Shown: piece by piece, positions 44,440 to 53,260 of the stretch
How the letters are laid out: every line of letters starts with the position of its first letter
Numbering within the stretch: position 1 is the stretch's first letter
Assembly (NCBI GenBank): GCA_963702765.1
Contig: CAVPEB010000033.1
Coordinates: forward strand, 1-64,000
DNA from: DATMNR01 sp963702765
Lineage (GTDB): Bacteria > Chloroflexota > Ktedonobacteria > Ktedonobacterales > Ktedonobacteraceae
Direction of reading: 5' to 3'
DNA length: 64,000 nt
Position numbers and translations under genes: made by a program
Notes under the pieces: model-generated
The model's input: only the letters and a program-made list of their open reading frames with translations
Databases searched by the model: none
Told to the model about the DNA's origin: nothing

Positions 44440-45348
44440 CTACGACTCATACTCCAAAGTAACAACCATGCCATCTCTAGCGGCACGAGCATTCGCAAAC
44501 ACACTCCGTGCCGCTTTTTCAGGCCCAGATGGATCCGTAATCTTCGGGCTGAAATGCGTTAAGAGCAATGAATGCGCGCCTGCACTCCAGGCAATTCCCG
44601 CAGCCTCCTCCGCCAGCATATGCGCATGTGCCTTTGCCAGTGGCAAATCCTCAGCATTATCATACATACTTTCACAGATCAACAAATCAACGTCATGAGC
44701 AAGCGTCGTAAGTTGTTTGGTCGGTCTGGTATCAGTAATGAACGCCAGAGCAATACCACGTCGAGGAGGTCCCAGCACCTCAGCAGGAGTAATCATTCGA
44801 CCATTGAATTCGAGCGTCTCGCCATGCTGTAAACGCGACCAGAGTTGCACCGGTAATCCAAGAGCTTGCGCCTGTTCAGGCAAAAAAGCAGGTTTGCGTT
44901 CTAATTCAAAACGGTAGGCCAGACAAGGAACACCATGCGCAGCAGCCGCGCAGGAACCGTGCATCCCTCCTGGAAGCGGAAACTTCTCACCGTCTTTCAA
45001 TTCGTGAATTTGTATTGGAAAAGGGAGTTCGGGAACAATGCGCCTCAACCCGTCGATCACATAGCCAGTGCCCACAGGTCCATAAATATCGAGCGTCTCC
45101 GTTCTCCCCGCGTGTGCCACCATGAACAGCACCCCTGGCAGCCCCGCCACATGATCCGCGTGCATATGCGTCAGGCAAATAGCTCCAAGCTGGCGGAATC
45201 CCCAACCCAGCGCTTTCCAGGGCACCTGTGTCCCCTCCCCGCAATCCACCAGCGTCAGCGACGGCCCGCACCGAATCAAAGCGCAAGAGAGCCAGCGCCC
45301 GGGCATCGGCATCATGCCACACGTCCCTAACATACAAATATCGATCAA
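44440..45348 (-). CDS. rnz: Ribonuclease Z-like MBL-fold endonuclease
   Basis: 302 residues. MIDICMLGTCGMMPMPGRW, LVDCGEGTQVP, the metal site LTHMHADHVAGLPGVLF (H61, H63, D65, H66) and the C-terminal LICESMYDN with LLLTHFSPKI match bacterial RNase Z, which trims tRNA 3' ends. I kept the TTG start at 45348 because AGGGA precedes it and the first strand MIDICMLG is conserved; an ATG five codons later would cut it. Confidence 0.88.
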   Translation of the reverse strand: MIDICMLGTCGMMPMPGRWLSCALIRCGPSLTLVDCGEGTQVPWKALGWGFRQLGAICLTHMHADHVAGLPGVLFMVAHAGRTETLDIYGPVGTGYVIDGLRRIVPELPFPIQIHELKDGEKFPLPGGMHGSCAAAAHGVPCLAYRFELERKPAFLPEQAQALGLPVQLWSRLQHGETLEFNGRMITPAEVLGPPRRGIALAFITDTRPTKQLTTLAHDVDLLICESMYDNAEDLPLAKAHAHMLAEEAAGIAWSAGAHSLLLTHFSPKITDPSGPEKAARSVFANARAARDGMVVTLEYES

Positions 45349-45363
45349 AACGATCTATCCCTT

Positions 45364-45546
45364 TTACATATTATTTTGATAAGCCCAGGCTAAAGCAACA
45401 ATCGCGGCAGATAAAACCAACGTAATACTTAATGACAACGTAATAATATAGAACGGGAAATCAGCAATGATAAACATGATGGCTAGAACCACCCAGAACA
45501 CAGCAAAAACCCCAATCAGATATTTCCATGCCTGTCTACTTTGCAT
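45364..45546 (-). CDS. Small two-helix membrane protein
   Basis: 60 residues starting MQSRQAWKYLIGVFAVFWVVLAIMF, with two hydrophobic segments and AAAGG nine bases upstream of the ATG. A longer frame exists but reads into a repeat element. Function unknown. It is just upstream of RNase Z on the same strand. Confidence 0.65.
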   Translation of the reverse strand: MQSRQAWKYLIGVFAVFWVVLAIMFIIADFPFYIITLSLSITLVLSAAIVALAWAYQNNM

Positions 45547-45618
45547 ACTACTGAACCTTTCTATAACTCTCACCTGCAACATAGTATAGCAGTGACCTCC
45601 TATACCGTCCACCACCCA

Positions 45619-45785
45619 GGAGTGCAGTGCAGGAGTGCAGAGGACGCAGTCCTTTGCCGGGGTTCGGGGTGTCCAGCATAACATTCCTCCAGTTGGAGTG
45701 CAGAGGACTGCGTCCTCTGCCGGGGTTCGGGGTGTCCCCGAAAATCCCTTTTTACATCTCCTGCCGCCGAAGGCGGCCAGTCAAA
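45619..45785. repeat. Dispersed intergenic repeat, GGAGTGCAGAGG family, with two internal copies
   Basis: Two tandem units, each GGAGTGCAGAGGAC(G/TG)C(A)G-type followed by GCCGGGGTTCGGGGTGTCC, at about 45632-45674 and 45695-45738. The element ends CTGCCGCCGAAGGCGGCCAGTC, like the end of the copy at 32513-32690. Confidence 0.8.
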
Positions 45786-45824
45786 ATATGCAGAATTGTG
45801 CTATGATAGATCCAAAACAAAAAA

Positions 45825-46505
45825 GTGAAAATACCATTGCCCTTAACACTCATCGACCGCTTCCACCCTCATCAACGCAATGAGCAACAAGAAGCAATAA
45901 ACAACGGACACATACGTAAACTCGAAGAAATAGAACTTCTAAAGCCAGAACAACTTCGCCCACTGGCCCTACTAAGCATACTCCTACTCATCATAGGAGC
46001 CATATTCTTCGGCCTCCTCAACTACATCTCCTACACCCAGCAAGCACACTCCACAACAGGCATCAACGGATTCAAGGGACTACTCCTATGGATAGGCATC
46101 AACATCATAGGCTACATCCTCATCTTGCCTATTCATGAACTGATCCACGCTGCTGCTTTTGTACTTTGGGGTGGAAAGCCCTACTTCGGAGCTAAACTCC
46201 CCTACGCACTCTACTGCGGCGCCAAAAACCAACTCTTCCACCGCAACCAGTACTTCGTCGTCGGCCTGGCTCCTCTGATAGTCATCACCCTGGCCGGCAT
46301 CATCTTCATACTCATCTCTCCAGTGCTCGCCTCCTACACCCTCTTCGCACTCATCGGCAATTTCTCCGGAGCAGCAGGCGATATCTGGGAAGTAAGAAAG
46401 TTGTTGCGAAGACCCAGTTCTATATTGGTGGAAGATACGGAATCAGGCTATCGAGCCTGGGAACTGACTGAACCTTCTCTGCACGTTTCCGACGAGTCCA
46501 CATAA
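45825..46505 (+). CDS. DUF3267-like membrane metalloprotease family protein
   Basis: 226 residues with about four membrane helices. ILPIHELIHAAAFVLWGGKP contains an HExxH site (H104, E105, H108) as in DUF3267/site-2-protease-like proteins, followed by FGAKLPYALYCGAKNQLFHRNQYFVVGLAPLI and NFSGAAGDIWE. Start is a GTG at 45825 with no clear ribosome-binding site; it begins shortly after a repeat element, so the natural upstream region may have been altered. Substrate unknown. Confidence 0.8.
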   Translation: MKIPLPLTLIDRFHPHQRNEQQEAINNGHIRKLEEIELLKPEQLRPLALLSILLLIIGAIFFGLLNYISYTQQAHSTTGINGFKGLLLWIGINIIGYILILPIHELIHAAAFVLWGGKPYFGAKLPYALYCGAKNQLFHRNQYFVVGLAPLIVITLAGIIFILISPVLASYTLFALIGNFSGAAGDIWEVRKLLRRPSSILVEDTESGYRAWELTEPSLHVSDEST

Positions 46506-46516
46506 CATACAGAAAG

Positions 46517-46557
46517 ATACCCTGGTTGTATGTTTCTCACACAACCAGGGTATTTTA
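46517..46557 (+). terminator. Bidirectional rho-independent terminator
   Basis: ATACCCTGGTTGT and ACAACCAGGGTAT pair perfectly over 13 bases with an 11-base loop, followed by TTTTAT. It lies between convergent genes. Confidence 0.88.
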
Positions 46558-46566
46558 TAATTACAA

Positions 46567-46809
46567 TTAGCAGCAGATAGTATCCAGTTCGCGCTCGATA
46601 TCCGCGACATCATCAACCTGGCGAATATTTACTGCCCAGCATGCTGGATTAGAACAACGCCAGACGTACCATCCAGGTTCCGAAGGCCCCGAAATAGTCA
46701 GAGTGCGACGAAATGACGCTGGCTCGAATGGAAGGGGAGTTCCGCAATTTTCGCACAACAATTGTCCATTTTCATTTACAATTACATGGTATTCGTGCTG
46801 ATAAATCAT
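46567..46809 (-). CDS. Small zinc-ribbon-like hypothetical protein
   Basis: 80 residues. CENCGTPLPFEP and WRCSNPACWAVNIRQ suggest one zinc site, flanked by NENGQLL and an acidic C-terminus ending in two cysteines. AAGGA precedes the ATG at 46809 by 7 bases. Family and function unknown. Confidence 0.65.
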   Translation of the reverse strand: MIYQHEYHVIVNENGQLLCENCGTPLPFEPASFRRTLTISGPSEPGWYVWRCSNPACWAVNIRQVDDVADIERELDTICC

Positions 46810-47085
46810 CAAACATTCCTTAATCTAGCTAATCGGCCTGCATCCAAAAGGATCATCCCATAGAAGCCATCGTCGCCTTCTACTTTTGGGAACACCATCC
46901 CCACCGATAATATTCCTCTGAAGCATCTTCAATGTTTAGATTTCGACATGTTTGTAAACCCAATGATGAATATAAAACCAAACTATGAGATAATACTCTT
47001 AAATCAAATCAGCCACCAACTCATGGTTGGCAAAAATCAAAACCCTACACAATGTCACGTTCACGCTAACAATAGAAAGTAAACC

Positions 47086-48027
47086 ATGCCCGAATTACCC
47101 GAAGTAGAATACACTGCACGCCAGTTACGCGAAGCGATCATAGGCGCTACCATAAACGAAATCCTCGTTTTCTGGGAACGCACTATTGGACATCCAGATC
47201 TTGCCGATTTTCAGGCCGAAGTTGCTGATCGAGAAATACTCGATGTGCGACGAAGAGGTAAATACCTCATCCTTGACCTGAGCGGAGAGCTTATCATCAC
47301 CATACACCGTCGTATGACAGGCAATCTCCTGTTACTTTCACCTGGCTGGGAAATCGACACAAGTTTAAAAACTACTGATCCTTTCAACTGGAACATAAAA
47401 GGCCCTTTCATTCACCGGCGTTCAACCGATGAAGAGGAGATAACCAGCGATGAAACCACTTCAGATCTCCTGTACTGCCGCGTCTGCTTTAATCTTGCCG
47501 ATGGACGACGATTGCTCTTCACTGATCCACGCAAATTTGGGCGTATAGAACTATGGCCGCGTGAGCATGAGCAGGAGGCACTAAAAAGTCTGGGCACCGA
47601 GCCATTGAGCGAGGATTTCACACCCGCAATCCTGGCACAGAGTCTGGCTGGTCGCAAAAGCCCAATCAAACAGGTACTGTTAAACCAGGAAGTAATTGCT
47701 GGCCTTGGCAACATTTACGCCGATGAAGCGCTGTATTACGCATTCATACATCCACTTCGCCGTGCCGACTCGCTTACCCCGACTGAAATGCAGTTGCTAC
47801 ACGAAGGTATAGTCGCAGTATTAAAGCTTGGCATCGAGCACGGGGGAACATCTTTCAGCGAGTATCGCGACTTATGGGGTGAATCTGGCGATAACTACAA
47901 TCATGTGCGCGTCTATCACCAGCAAGGGAAGCCTTGTAAGCGCTGTGGCACGCCTATCGAGCGTATCGTAGTTGCTCAACGCAGTACGCATTTTTGTCCA
48001 AAATGTCAGAAACTTACATCGGCATGA
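47086..48027 (+). CDS. mutM: Formamidopyrimidine-DNA glycosylase MutM (Fpg)
   Basis: 313 residues. The N-terminal MPELPEVEYTARQL provides P2 and E3, the catalytic pair; RRRGKYLILDL carries the conserved lysine (K59), and LGNIYADEALY and the C-terminal zinc finger CKRCGTPIERIVVAQRSTHFCPKC complete the enzyme, which removes 8-oxoguanine and FapyG. It has about 35 extra residues around LKTTDPFNWNIKGPFIHRRSTDEEE compared with typical Fpg, with an acidic loop. Start ATG fits the family exactly. Confidence 0.95.
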   Translation: MPELPEVEYTARQLREAIIGATINEILVFWERTIGHPDLADFQAEVADREILDVRRRGKYLILDLSGELIITIHRRMTGNLLLLSPGWEIDTSLKTTDPFNWNIKGPFIHRRSTDEEEITSDETTSDLLYCRVCFNLADGRRLLFTDPRKFGRIELWPREHEQEALKSLGTEPLSEDFTPAILAQSLAGRKSPIKQVLLNQEVIAGLGNIYADEALYYAFIHPLRRADSLTPTEMQLLHEGIVAVLKLGIEHGGTSFSEYRDLWGESGDNYNHVRVYHQQGKPCKRCGTPIERIVVAQRSTHFCPKCQKLTSA

Positions 48028-48077
48028 AGAAACCAGGCAATCAAAACCCTTTGCCACTCCGAGTGCAACTTCCTATT

Positions 48078-48103
48078 GTCATTCTGAGTGAAACGAAGAA
48101 TCT
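48078..48103. repeat. GTCATTCTGAG-type half repeat
   Basis: GTCATTCTGAGTGAAACGAA and then GAATCT, a single arm of the palindrome family seen at 44328. It lies between mutM and the lipoprotein stop. Confidence 0.6.
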
Positions 48104-48106
48104 ATT

Positions 48107-48571
48107 CTACATTGGTGTGAAGAATGCGGGTGTGCATTTTACGGTAACTCCAGGAGAACCGAAAGTTACATCCACGGTTGCGGGAATTCCAACCGGTTGA
48201 CGACCCTGGAGAGGAAGCTGAAACGAAACGTATCCACCGCTGTCACTCGTAGGATTCTGGTCCAGCGTCTGGTCTCCGCTCTGGAAATGCACAACAGCGC
48301 TAGCAGTTGCGCCATTAACGCCCGCGAGATTCTTTGTTATCCTGGCAAAAATAACAATAGTCGAATTTGGACCCGGTGCATTGTTAGAAGACCATGCGCC
48401 ACATAAATATGGAGGAATAGTCGGTATCGGCGAAACGTGGGACTGGAATCCACTACTTACCGTGACTGTCTGCTGAGGCGCAACCTGCGTAGCAGTCGCT
48501 CCACACGCCGTCAACATCAACAACAGAGCAGTGCAGGAAGCGATGAATTTCAATACAAGTGGGTTCTCCAT
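48107..48571 (-). CDS. Predicted lipoprotein of unknown function
   Basis: About 154 residues. The signal LKFIASCTALLLMLTACG has a lipobox ending in LTAC, so the mature protein would be lipidated at the cysteine. The rest, rich in serine, threonine and proline, has a strand pattern like a bacterial Ig-like domain (SAVVHFQSGDQTLDQNPTSDSGGYVSFQLPLQG). GGAAGG abuts the chosen ATG, an odd spacing; a TTG six codons later is an alternative start. It shares its 3' end with a repeat fragment. Confidence 0.65.
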   Translation of the reverse strand: MENPLVLKFIASCTALLLMLTACGATATQVAPQQTVTVSSGFQSHVSPIPTIPPYLCGAWSSNNAPGPNSTIVIFARITKNLAGVNGATASAVVHFQSGDQTLDQNPTSDSGGYVSFQLPLQGRQPVGIPATVDVTFGSPGVTVKCTPAFFTPM

Positions 48572-48592
48572 CCTTCCGGGGAAATTTTCCTC

Positions 48593-48660
48593 TCGTAGGG
48601 GCGAGTGTGGTGAGGAGTGGCTGGGTGGGCCTTTATGGTCGCCCGCCGTCCCCCTATAGG
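48593..48660. repeat. GTAGGGGCGAG-type hairpin repeat, diverged
   Basis: CGTAGGGGCGAGTG on the left and GGTCGCCCGCC near the right, with a longer loop than the copies at 43609 and 63772. Lies in the upstream region of the lipoprotein gene. Confidence 0.55.
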
Positions 48661-48823
48661 ATGTAGATCCAACAAACAAACGATTTCTATGCATAACCTA
48701 TCTTTATTTGAGAGCGTATTCTTTCTCACAAAAATAATTTCGTAGTTCTTGATGTTACAACAAATCCACCAGCCAGGATGACACAATTTGGTACCAACGG
48801 GAAATAAATTGTAACATATCGGA

Positions 48824-49675
48824 ATGAGAACCAACATGCAACCAGTTAAGCCAATCATGGTTACCGATCTTTTCCCACTTGAACGCAAGCGGTTATTGGA
48901 GCTTTTTTCTGAGTTCGAAGCTGAAGATTGGGAGAAGCCAACCATTTGTCCTGGGTGGACAGTCAAGGATATCGGTCTACATTTATTAGGCGATGATATC
49001 GGGTATCTTTCTAGAACAAGAGATTCTTTCAGCAATCCTTTCTTCCAGAACAAAGACCTGCATGAATGGAAGAGTTTAGTGCAACATATCAACGAAGCCA
49101 ATGAATTGTGGGTGAAGGCAACTGCACGCATCAGCCCAAAGCTGCTTATTGATCTCTTAGAGTTGACTGGAGAACAATTTTACGACTATATGCAAACTCT
49201 TGATCAAATGGCGATGGGTGGTGTAGTGGGTTGGGCTGGGCCAGATCCTGCTCCAATGTGGCTGGATACCGCAAGAGAATATACCGAGAGATGGATACAT
49301 CAACAACAGATCCGAGATGCGGTTAATAAACCTGGACTCAAAGAGAGACGTTTTTTCCATCCCATCCTTGATACCTTTGTGAGAGCCCTTCCTTACACGT
49401 ATAAAGACATTCCTGTCGCTGATACAACAGTTCTCAAATTCACCGTGATAGGCGAGGCAGGTGATGACTGGTATCTGGTAGGAGAAGCGAACACATGGTC
49501 CCTCTTTAAAGATGTCGCACTCCAACCAGTCGCTGTGGTGACAATGGATCAAGAAACATGCTGGAGGCTCTTTACCAAAGGGATAAGCAAAAACCAGGCG
49601 AGAGCGAAGACAACCATCGAGGGTGATCAAACACTCGGAGAGAAACTCCTGGAAACCGTCTCAATCATTGCATGA
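48824..49675 (+). CDS. Maleylpyruvate isomerase-like (MDMPI N-terminal) thiol-dependent family protein
   Basis: 283 residues. LLELFSEFEAEDWEKPTICPGWTVKDIGLHLLGDDIGYL is the conserved MDMPI_N/TIGR03083 start with its histidine; a middle HQQQIRDAVNKPGL gives a second metal ligand, and the C-terminal WRLFTKGI matches the SCP2-like tail. Such enzymes use mycothiol, bacillithiol or similar. The actual reaction is unknown. It is a third DinB-fold protein in the window. Confidence 0.85.
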   Translation: MRTNMQPVKPIMVTDLFPLERKRLLELFSEFEAEDWEKPTICPGWTVKDIGLHLLGDDIGYLSRTRDSFSNPFFQNKDLHEWKSLVQHINEANELWVKATARISPKLLIDLLELTGEQFYDYMQTLDQMAMGGVVGWAGPDPAPMWLDTAREYTERWIHQQQIRDAVNKPGLKERRFFHPILDTFVRALPYTYKDIPVADTTVLKFTVIGEAGDDWYLVGEANTWSLFKDVALQPVAVVTMDQETCWRLFTKGISKNQARAKTTIEGDQTLGEKLLETVSIIA

Positions 49676-49696
49676 ATGAATGACAAATCGGCCCTT

Positions 49697-49750
49697 TGTC
49701 ATTCTGAGTCCTCTATCTCATCCTGAGCCCCTTTTTGTCACCCGAGTGCC
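49697..49750. repeat. Degenerate GTCATTCTGAG-type repeats
   Basis: TGTCATTCTGAGTCC, CTCATCCTGAGCCCC and TTTGTCACCCGAGTGCC follow each other, like decayed copies of the palindrome family arm. Confidence 0.55.
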
Positions 49751-49812
49751 TCTAGTGGTCAGTCCTTTTAGATTTTTGACAAGAGGTGGTACACTCAGAA
49801 CAAACTGAGGAG

Positions 49813-49932
49813 GTGAGAGATGAAACCGAACGCAACCAACAGCGGCAAGGAATTGCCTGGCAGTTCACCTCACGCGATGCTCGCTGCAAGCTGAAGCGGC
49901 TCTATCCGGTGAAAGAATGCTCTTCTGTCTGA
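49813..49932 (+). pseudogene. Transposase C-terminal fragment (IS630-like)
   Basis: The plus-strand frame reads RDETERNQQRQGIAWQFTSR followed by DARCKLKRLYP and a stop at 49930. An x-W-x-FT-x-x-DAR-x-KL-x-x-LYP ending is characteristic of many IS630-type transposases. The rest of the transposase is absent. The fragment overlaps the 3' end of the CPBP gene on the other strand, whose final residues are thus probably made from inserted DNA. Confidence 0.4.
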
Positions 49933-50924
49933 CCATGCCTGGCATCGGAAGGGTCCTCTTTCCAGGTGTGCACAAGGAGAGGTTGCTCTGCCTTGCCACC
50001 CAGCGCTTCTGCCTTGTGTCCCTCTTGCTCTCTGCCGTTCCTGTCCTCGCCTGGCTGGTAGCCCAGCCGACCGCGTGTCAGGATGACAATCAGCAGCGCC
50101 GGCACCCCAAAGGCGATGAGGCCGGCCAGGTTCATGCTGGTCTCGCCCACGGCGAGAAAGAGTGGTATCCACACAAGTTGTGGGGTATCGATGCTGGCAT
50201 GCAGCAAGGTAGCGATGAAAATACTCCCTTGGGTGTGGTTGAAGACCCACGTAAAGATGATTGCAAGTGCTATGACCATCAGAAGAAACATGGGAAAGCT
50301 CATAAGAAAGGGAGCGAAGCCGGTGCCTGGCCCTCCCCCATGATCCGGCGTCAGGAAGTACGGCAGATGCCAGAAGCCCCACAAGACACCCAGGAGCAGG
50401 GTACCCCACAGTGGCCCATAGCGCGGTTGCATGCGGGGCAGCGCGAAGCCGCGCCAGCCGATTTCCTCGGGCAGCGCAACCCCAAAAAAGACCACGAAAA
50501 AGTACACCGGATAACTCACCAGTAAGACGGGGGTAAGACCTTTAAAGCTAGCAAGCATTCCTGGTTGGAGAATGATTCCAAGCAGAAGCAGTACTGGGAT
50601 GCCTACAAGGATGAACAGATACCACTGCCAGCCTGCGCGCCATTGTTTAAGGGGGTGCCGCAGTCGCAGCAAGCCTGCTTTCCCTTCGGTGATGCTGGTC
50701 ATGATGATGGCGGCCAGGGTCGGTCCTACCCACGGCTTTAGGATGAACGCGATGGTGTAATCCCCTGGCAAGATGCGCCAAACCGAGAGCACGTAGGGAA
50801 TTGAAATGATCCAGGAGCCGGCGTATGCTATGAAAAAGAAGAAGAACAAGGGATGTTTTCGCATCACCTGTTGCAGACTTCTGGAAGCAGCTGTTGATTG
50901 ACCCGGTGCCTTTGAAGTTTCCAT
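49902..50924 (-). CDS. CPBP family intramembrane metalloprotease
   Basis: 340 residues with about eight membrane segments. ALPEEIGWRGFALPRMQ carries the EExxxR motif (E153, E154, R158), GVLWGFWHLPYFL the second and ATLLHASIDT the third histidine, as in CAAX-protease/bacteriocin-processing (CPBP/Abi) proteins. AGAAAGG is 9 bases before the ATG at 50924. The last 40 residues are polar, low in family similarity, and encoded by DNA shared with a transposase remnant. Possible roles are prenyl-protein processing, immunity or peptide maturation. Confidence 0.87.
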   Translation of the reverse strand: METSKAPGQSTAASRSLQQVMRKHPLFFFFFIAYAGSWIISIPYVLSVWRILPGDYTIAFILKPWVGPTLAAIIMTSITEGKAGLLRLRHPLKQWRAGWQWYLFILVGIPVLLLLGIILQPGMLASFKGLTPVLLVSYPVYFFVVFFGVALPEEIGWRGFALPRMQPRYGPLWGTLLLGVLWGFWHLPYFLTPDHGGGPGTGFAPFLMSFPMFLLMVIALAIIFTWVFNHTQGSIFIATLLHASIDTPQLVWIPLFLAVGETSMNLAGLIAFGVPALLIVILTRGRLGYQPGEDRNGREQEGHKAEALGGKAEQPLLVHTWKEDPSDARHGQTEEHSFTG

Positions 50925-51458
50925 GAAAACCATCCTTTCTGTCCTTCTGCTCACGTTTTTCTTGAGCACATCCCCTTTTCTCTCCTCTGTCCATGTTCCT
51001 CACGATGACTTGACCGGTGCTCCAGGCAAAGGATGGCTGCGCTGTGTACTCGCGCAGCGTGTCGTAGACAATTCTGCTTGGTACAATCCTAGCATGAGTG
51101 TCTCACGCATCGGTCACATAGGAGGCGAGATGTCTCACAGTTCGCTCACACGTGGCTCCGCTCATGCTTCCCAGCAGAACGAATTGCCAGGCATATCACA
51201 CGTGAGGGAGCATTCCTTTCCACGAAGAAATCCCCTGCCGTATCAAAGGGCGCCAATGATGTTCCCCTGTACTGGTGGATCCTCTCCGTATCAAAAGCGA
51301 AACGGACTGACCACTATTGCCCCTTTGTCTTCCTGAGTTCCTTTTTGTCATCCTGAATGCAACGAAGGATCTCGTAGCCCGACGCGTGAGATCCTTCGTT
51401 GCACTCAGGATGACAATCCTTTTTCGTTATGACAATCACATGTAGCTCAGTTTAAAAC
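50925..51458. other. Intergenic region, about 530 bases, with a palindromic repeat
   Basis: Upstream region of the CPBP gene and downstream region of the SRPBCC gene. Only the repeat at 51347-51414 is a clear element. Open frames here lack ribosome-binding sites and family features. Confidence 0.45.
51347..51414. repeat. GTCATCCTGA-type palindromic repeat
   Basis: Arms at 51347-51373 (GTCATCCTGAATGCAACGAA...) and 51388-51414 pair almost perfectly over 27 bases across a 14-base loop (GTAGCCCGACGCGT). Same family as 44328-44397; the sequences in the arms differ by a C for T at the centre of the motif. Confidence 0.88.
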
Positions 51459-52244
51459 CTATTGAGCAATCGGCTCATCCTCCCCAACATATTTGTAATG
51501 AACTCCACTGCCACGTTCAGCTATCTCCTGCCTTCTCTGCTCCACACGCCACTTGATTCCCCACAGCGTCTTTCGCGCCAGCACAAAGTCGATTGGCCAG
51601 AAAAATGGACGCGTCACAATACGAAACATGCGCGGCCCATAGTTGATCCTTGTCCGCAGGATAAGTCGTGTCGTATGGGCATCAATCTCGTCCAGAATGA
51701 ACACCCAGCTAAACTCTCCTTGAATATTCACGTTTGGATTGTCACGCAGGAAATGTGGAACAATGTAACGTATATGCGAATTGGAATATAGAGCAAGCAC
51801 CCAATTCTTCTCCATAACCCTAACCGTGAAGAAAGCCGTATCGGGAGGTCCGTCAAGCAATATATCTCCTACCTTCAGGTTCTGGAACTTCCCAATAATT
51901 CTACCAGCGCTTGGTTCGTCACGGATCGAGTACCCGGTCTTCTCATCACTTTTGAGAAACGACCATAACACCCTTTCGGCCAGGCCATCCCACCATTCAG
52001 GATCACTGTACCAGCCTGCGCGATCCATACCCATCTGCACCAGCCACGGCCAGACCTCAGATGCGCTTGCCTGAACCGTAACAGCATGAGTTGTTTCAAC
52101 CATAGGATGCGGTATCAATTCATCTGCAGGCATGAGCCGGTGCACTTCATCATCGCTCGCTCCCCATCGTCGTCCCAGGCGCCGCAGCAAGTAAGCGCTA
52201 GATGCTGTAGCGAGTAGCCCCGGTAACAAAAATTTATTTTTCAT
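51459..52244 (-). CDS. SRPBCC/START-like ligand-binding protein
   Basis: 261 residues. A hydrophobic N-terminus (KFLLPGLLATASSAYLL) precedes an SRPBCC fold: THAVTVQASASEVWPWLVQMGMDRAGWYSDPEWWDG, then FQNLKVGDILLDGPPDTAFFTVRV and WVFILDEIDAHTTRLILRTRINYGP. Proteins of this type bind hydrophobic ligands in a deep cavity, and some are polyketide-cyclase-like. Ligand unknown. Confidence 0.85.
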   Translation of the reverse strand: MKNKFLLPGLLATASSAYLLRRLGRRWGASDDEVHRLMPADELIPHPMVETTHAVTVQASASEVWPWLVQMGMDRAGWYSDPEWWDGLAERVLWSFLKSDEKTGYSIRDEPSAGRIIGKFQNLKVGDILLDGPPDTAFFTVRVMEKNWVLALYSNSHIRYIVPHFLRDNPNVNIQGEFSWVFILDEIDAHTTRLILRTRINYGPRMFRIVTRPFFWPIDFVLARKTLWGIKWRVEQRRQEIAERGSGVHYKYVGEDEPIAQ

Positions 52245-52654
52245 AGTACAGCTTCTCCTTTCACATCTCTTTTTAACCTGAGCGGCTCACTCCAACGAAC
52301 CATATAATGCACATTAACAAATAAATCCGAACTCACGTAGGCGCCGATTTATCGGCCCGGAGGTGGATATTCCTCTATCCAGATTATTTTTTGATACTGC
52401 ATTATCGATCTCCGACTGATATTCTGATATTCGTGTCCAATAGCTAATATGCATTATTCCGCTCAATAATTTAGCATGAATGGCACAAAGGACTATCCTG
52501 GAGGTAATGTATAATGCTGGCTTCACAATATCGTCACAACCACAAGCTTTTTCCACACATAATTATCACAAATCGTCTTTCATCCTGCGAAGTTGTATCA
52601 CACACGAGCTTCTGGTCTGAAAGTCCATTACCGATTGATCTCGACCAGGAGCAC
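52245..52654. other. Intergenic region, about 410 bases
   Basis: AT-rich; an 80-codon minus-strand frame at 52314-52556 has no ribosome-binding site and no family features, so I do not call it. Nothing else is supported. Confidence 0.4.
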
Positions 52655-52988
52655 TCAGGCGTTGTAGATGGCGACGATAATTGAAAGCAGGGTGGCCGGG
52701 ACAATCCAGTAGAGTCCACCTGACTTCCAAACCAGAACTGCGATGCCTGCGATTGCGAAGGCACGGTGGCGCATAGGCTTATAGTGCCACGAAACCAGAG
52801 ATAGCCATAATAGCGAGGGTCCATCTTGCGGCGCGAGTAGGCCATGAGAAATAAGAGGATGGCAGTATCGGCCAGTCCACCAGTGCTCAGGATACGCGCC
52901 AGGTTGATCGAGACGCCGAGGAATGCCAGCCCCGCCTGCGCTGCCGAGCTCCAACCGGCGCAACCAGGAAATTTTCCCAACCAGACAT
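52655..52988 (-). pseudogene. Decayed membrane protein resembling FtsH-protease-modulator family
   Basis: From the ATG at 52986-52988 the minus strand starts MSGWENFLVAPVG, then, in a second frame, AAQAGLAFLGVSINLARIL, and in a third, IAGIAVLVWKSGGLYWIVPATLL. Such a start (W-x-NF-x-V-x-VGA...ALTGL-x-F-x-GVSINL) is typical of a small integral membrane family annotated as modulator of FtsH protease. At least two frameshifts are needed and the middle is poorly conserved, so it is probably decayed rather than mis-sequenced. Confidence 0.6.
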
Positions 52989-53260
52989 GCTGTATATCTC
53001 TTTTCAATTGTGCCGTTCTGATCGTATCACCATTCTTGCCCATTGATGGGTAAAAAGGACGCAAGAAGGTGGGAATAGCTGTGAAGCATTGTGTTGCATT
53101 CAGCGGGCGCTCTCATAGCTCCCCACTTGCTGCTTAGTTTGCACCTTGCTTAGGGAAGCCAGTATGCTCTCTGCCAGTTGGATGATTTGCTCCAGCAACT
53201 GCGAGAGAACAAAAAATGACGTTTGGTGTTGTGGCGCGTGAACGTGCCATGTGTCTCAGA

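Noticed and set aside
49870..50525. Frames on both strands over the CPBP gene
   Set aside because: The CPBP frame has membrane helices and catalytic motifs; the others have neither and are shadows.
50923..51336. Plus-strand frame of 137 codons upstream of the CPBP gene
   Set aside because: It overlaps the CPBP start region in antisense and runs into a repeat; no domain features.
52314..52556. Minus-strand frame of 80 codons
   Set aside because: No ribosome-binding site or family pattern; AT-rich spacer composition.
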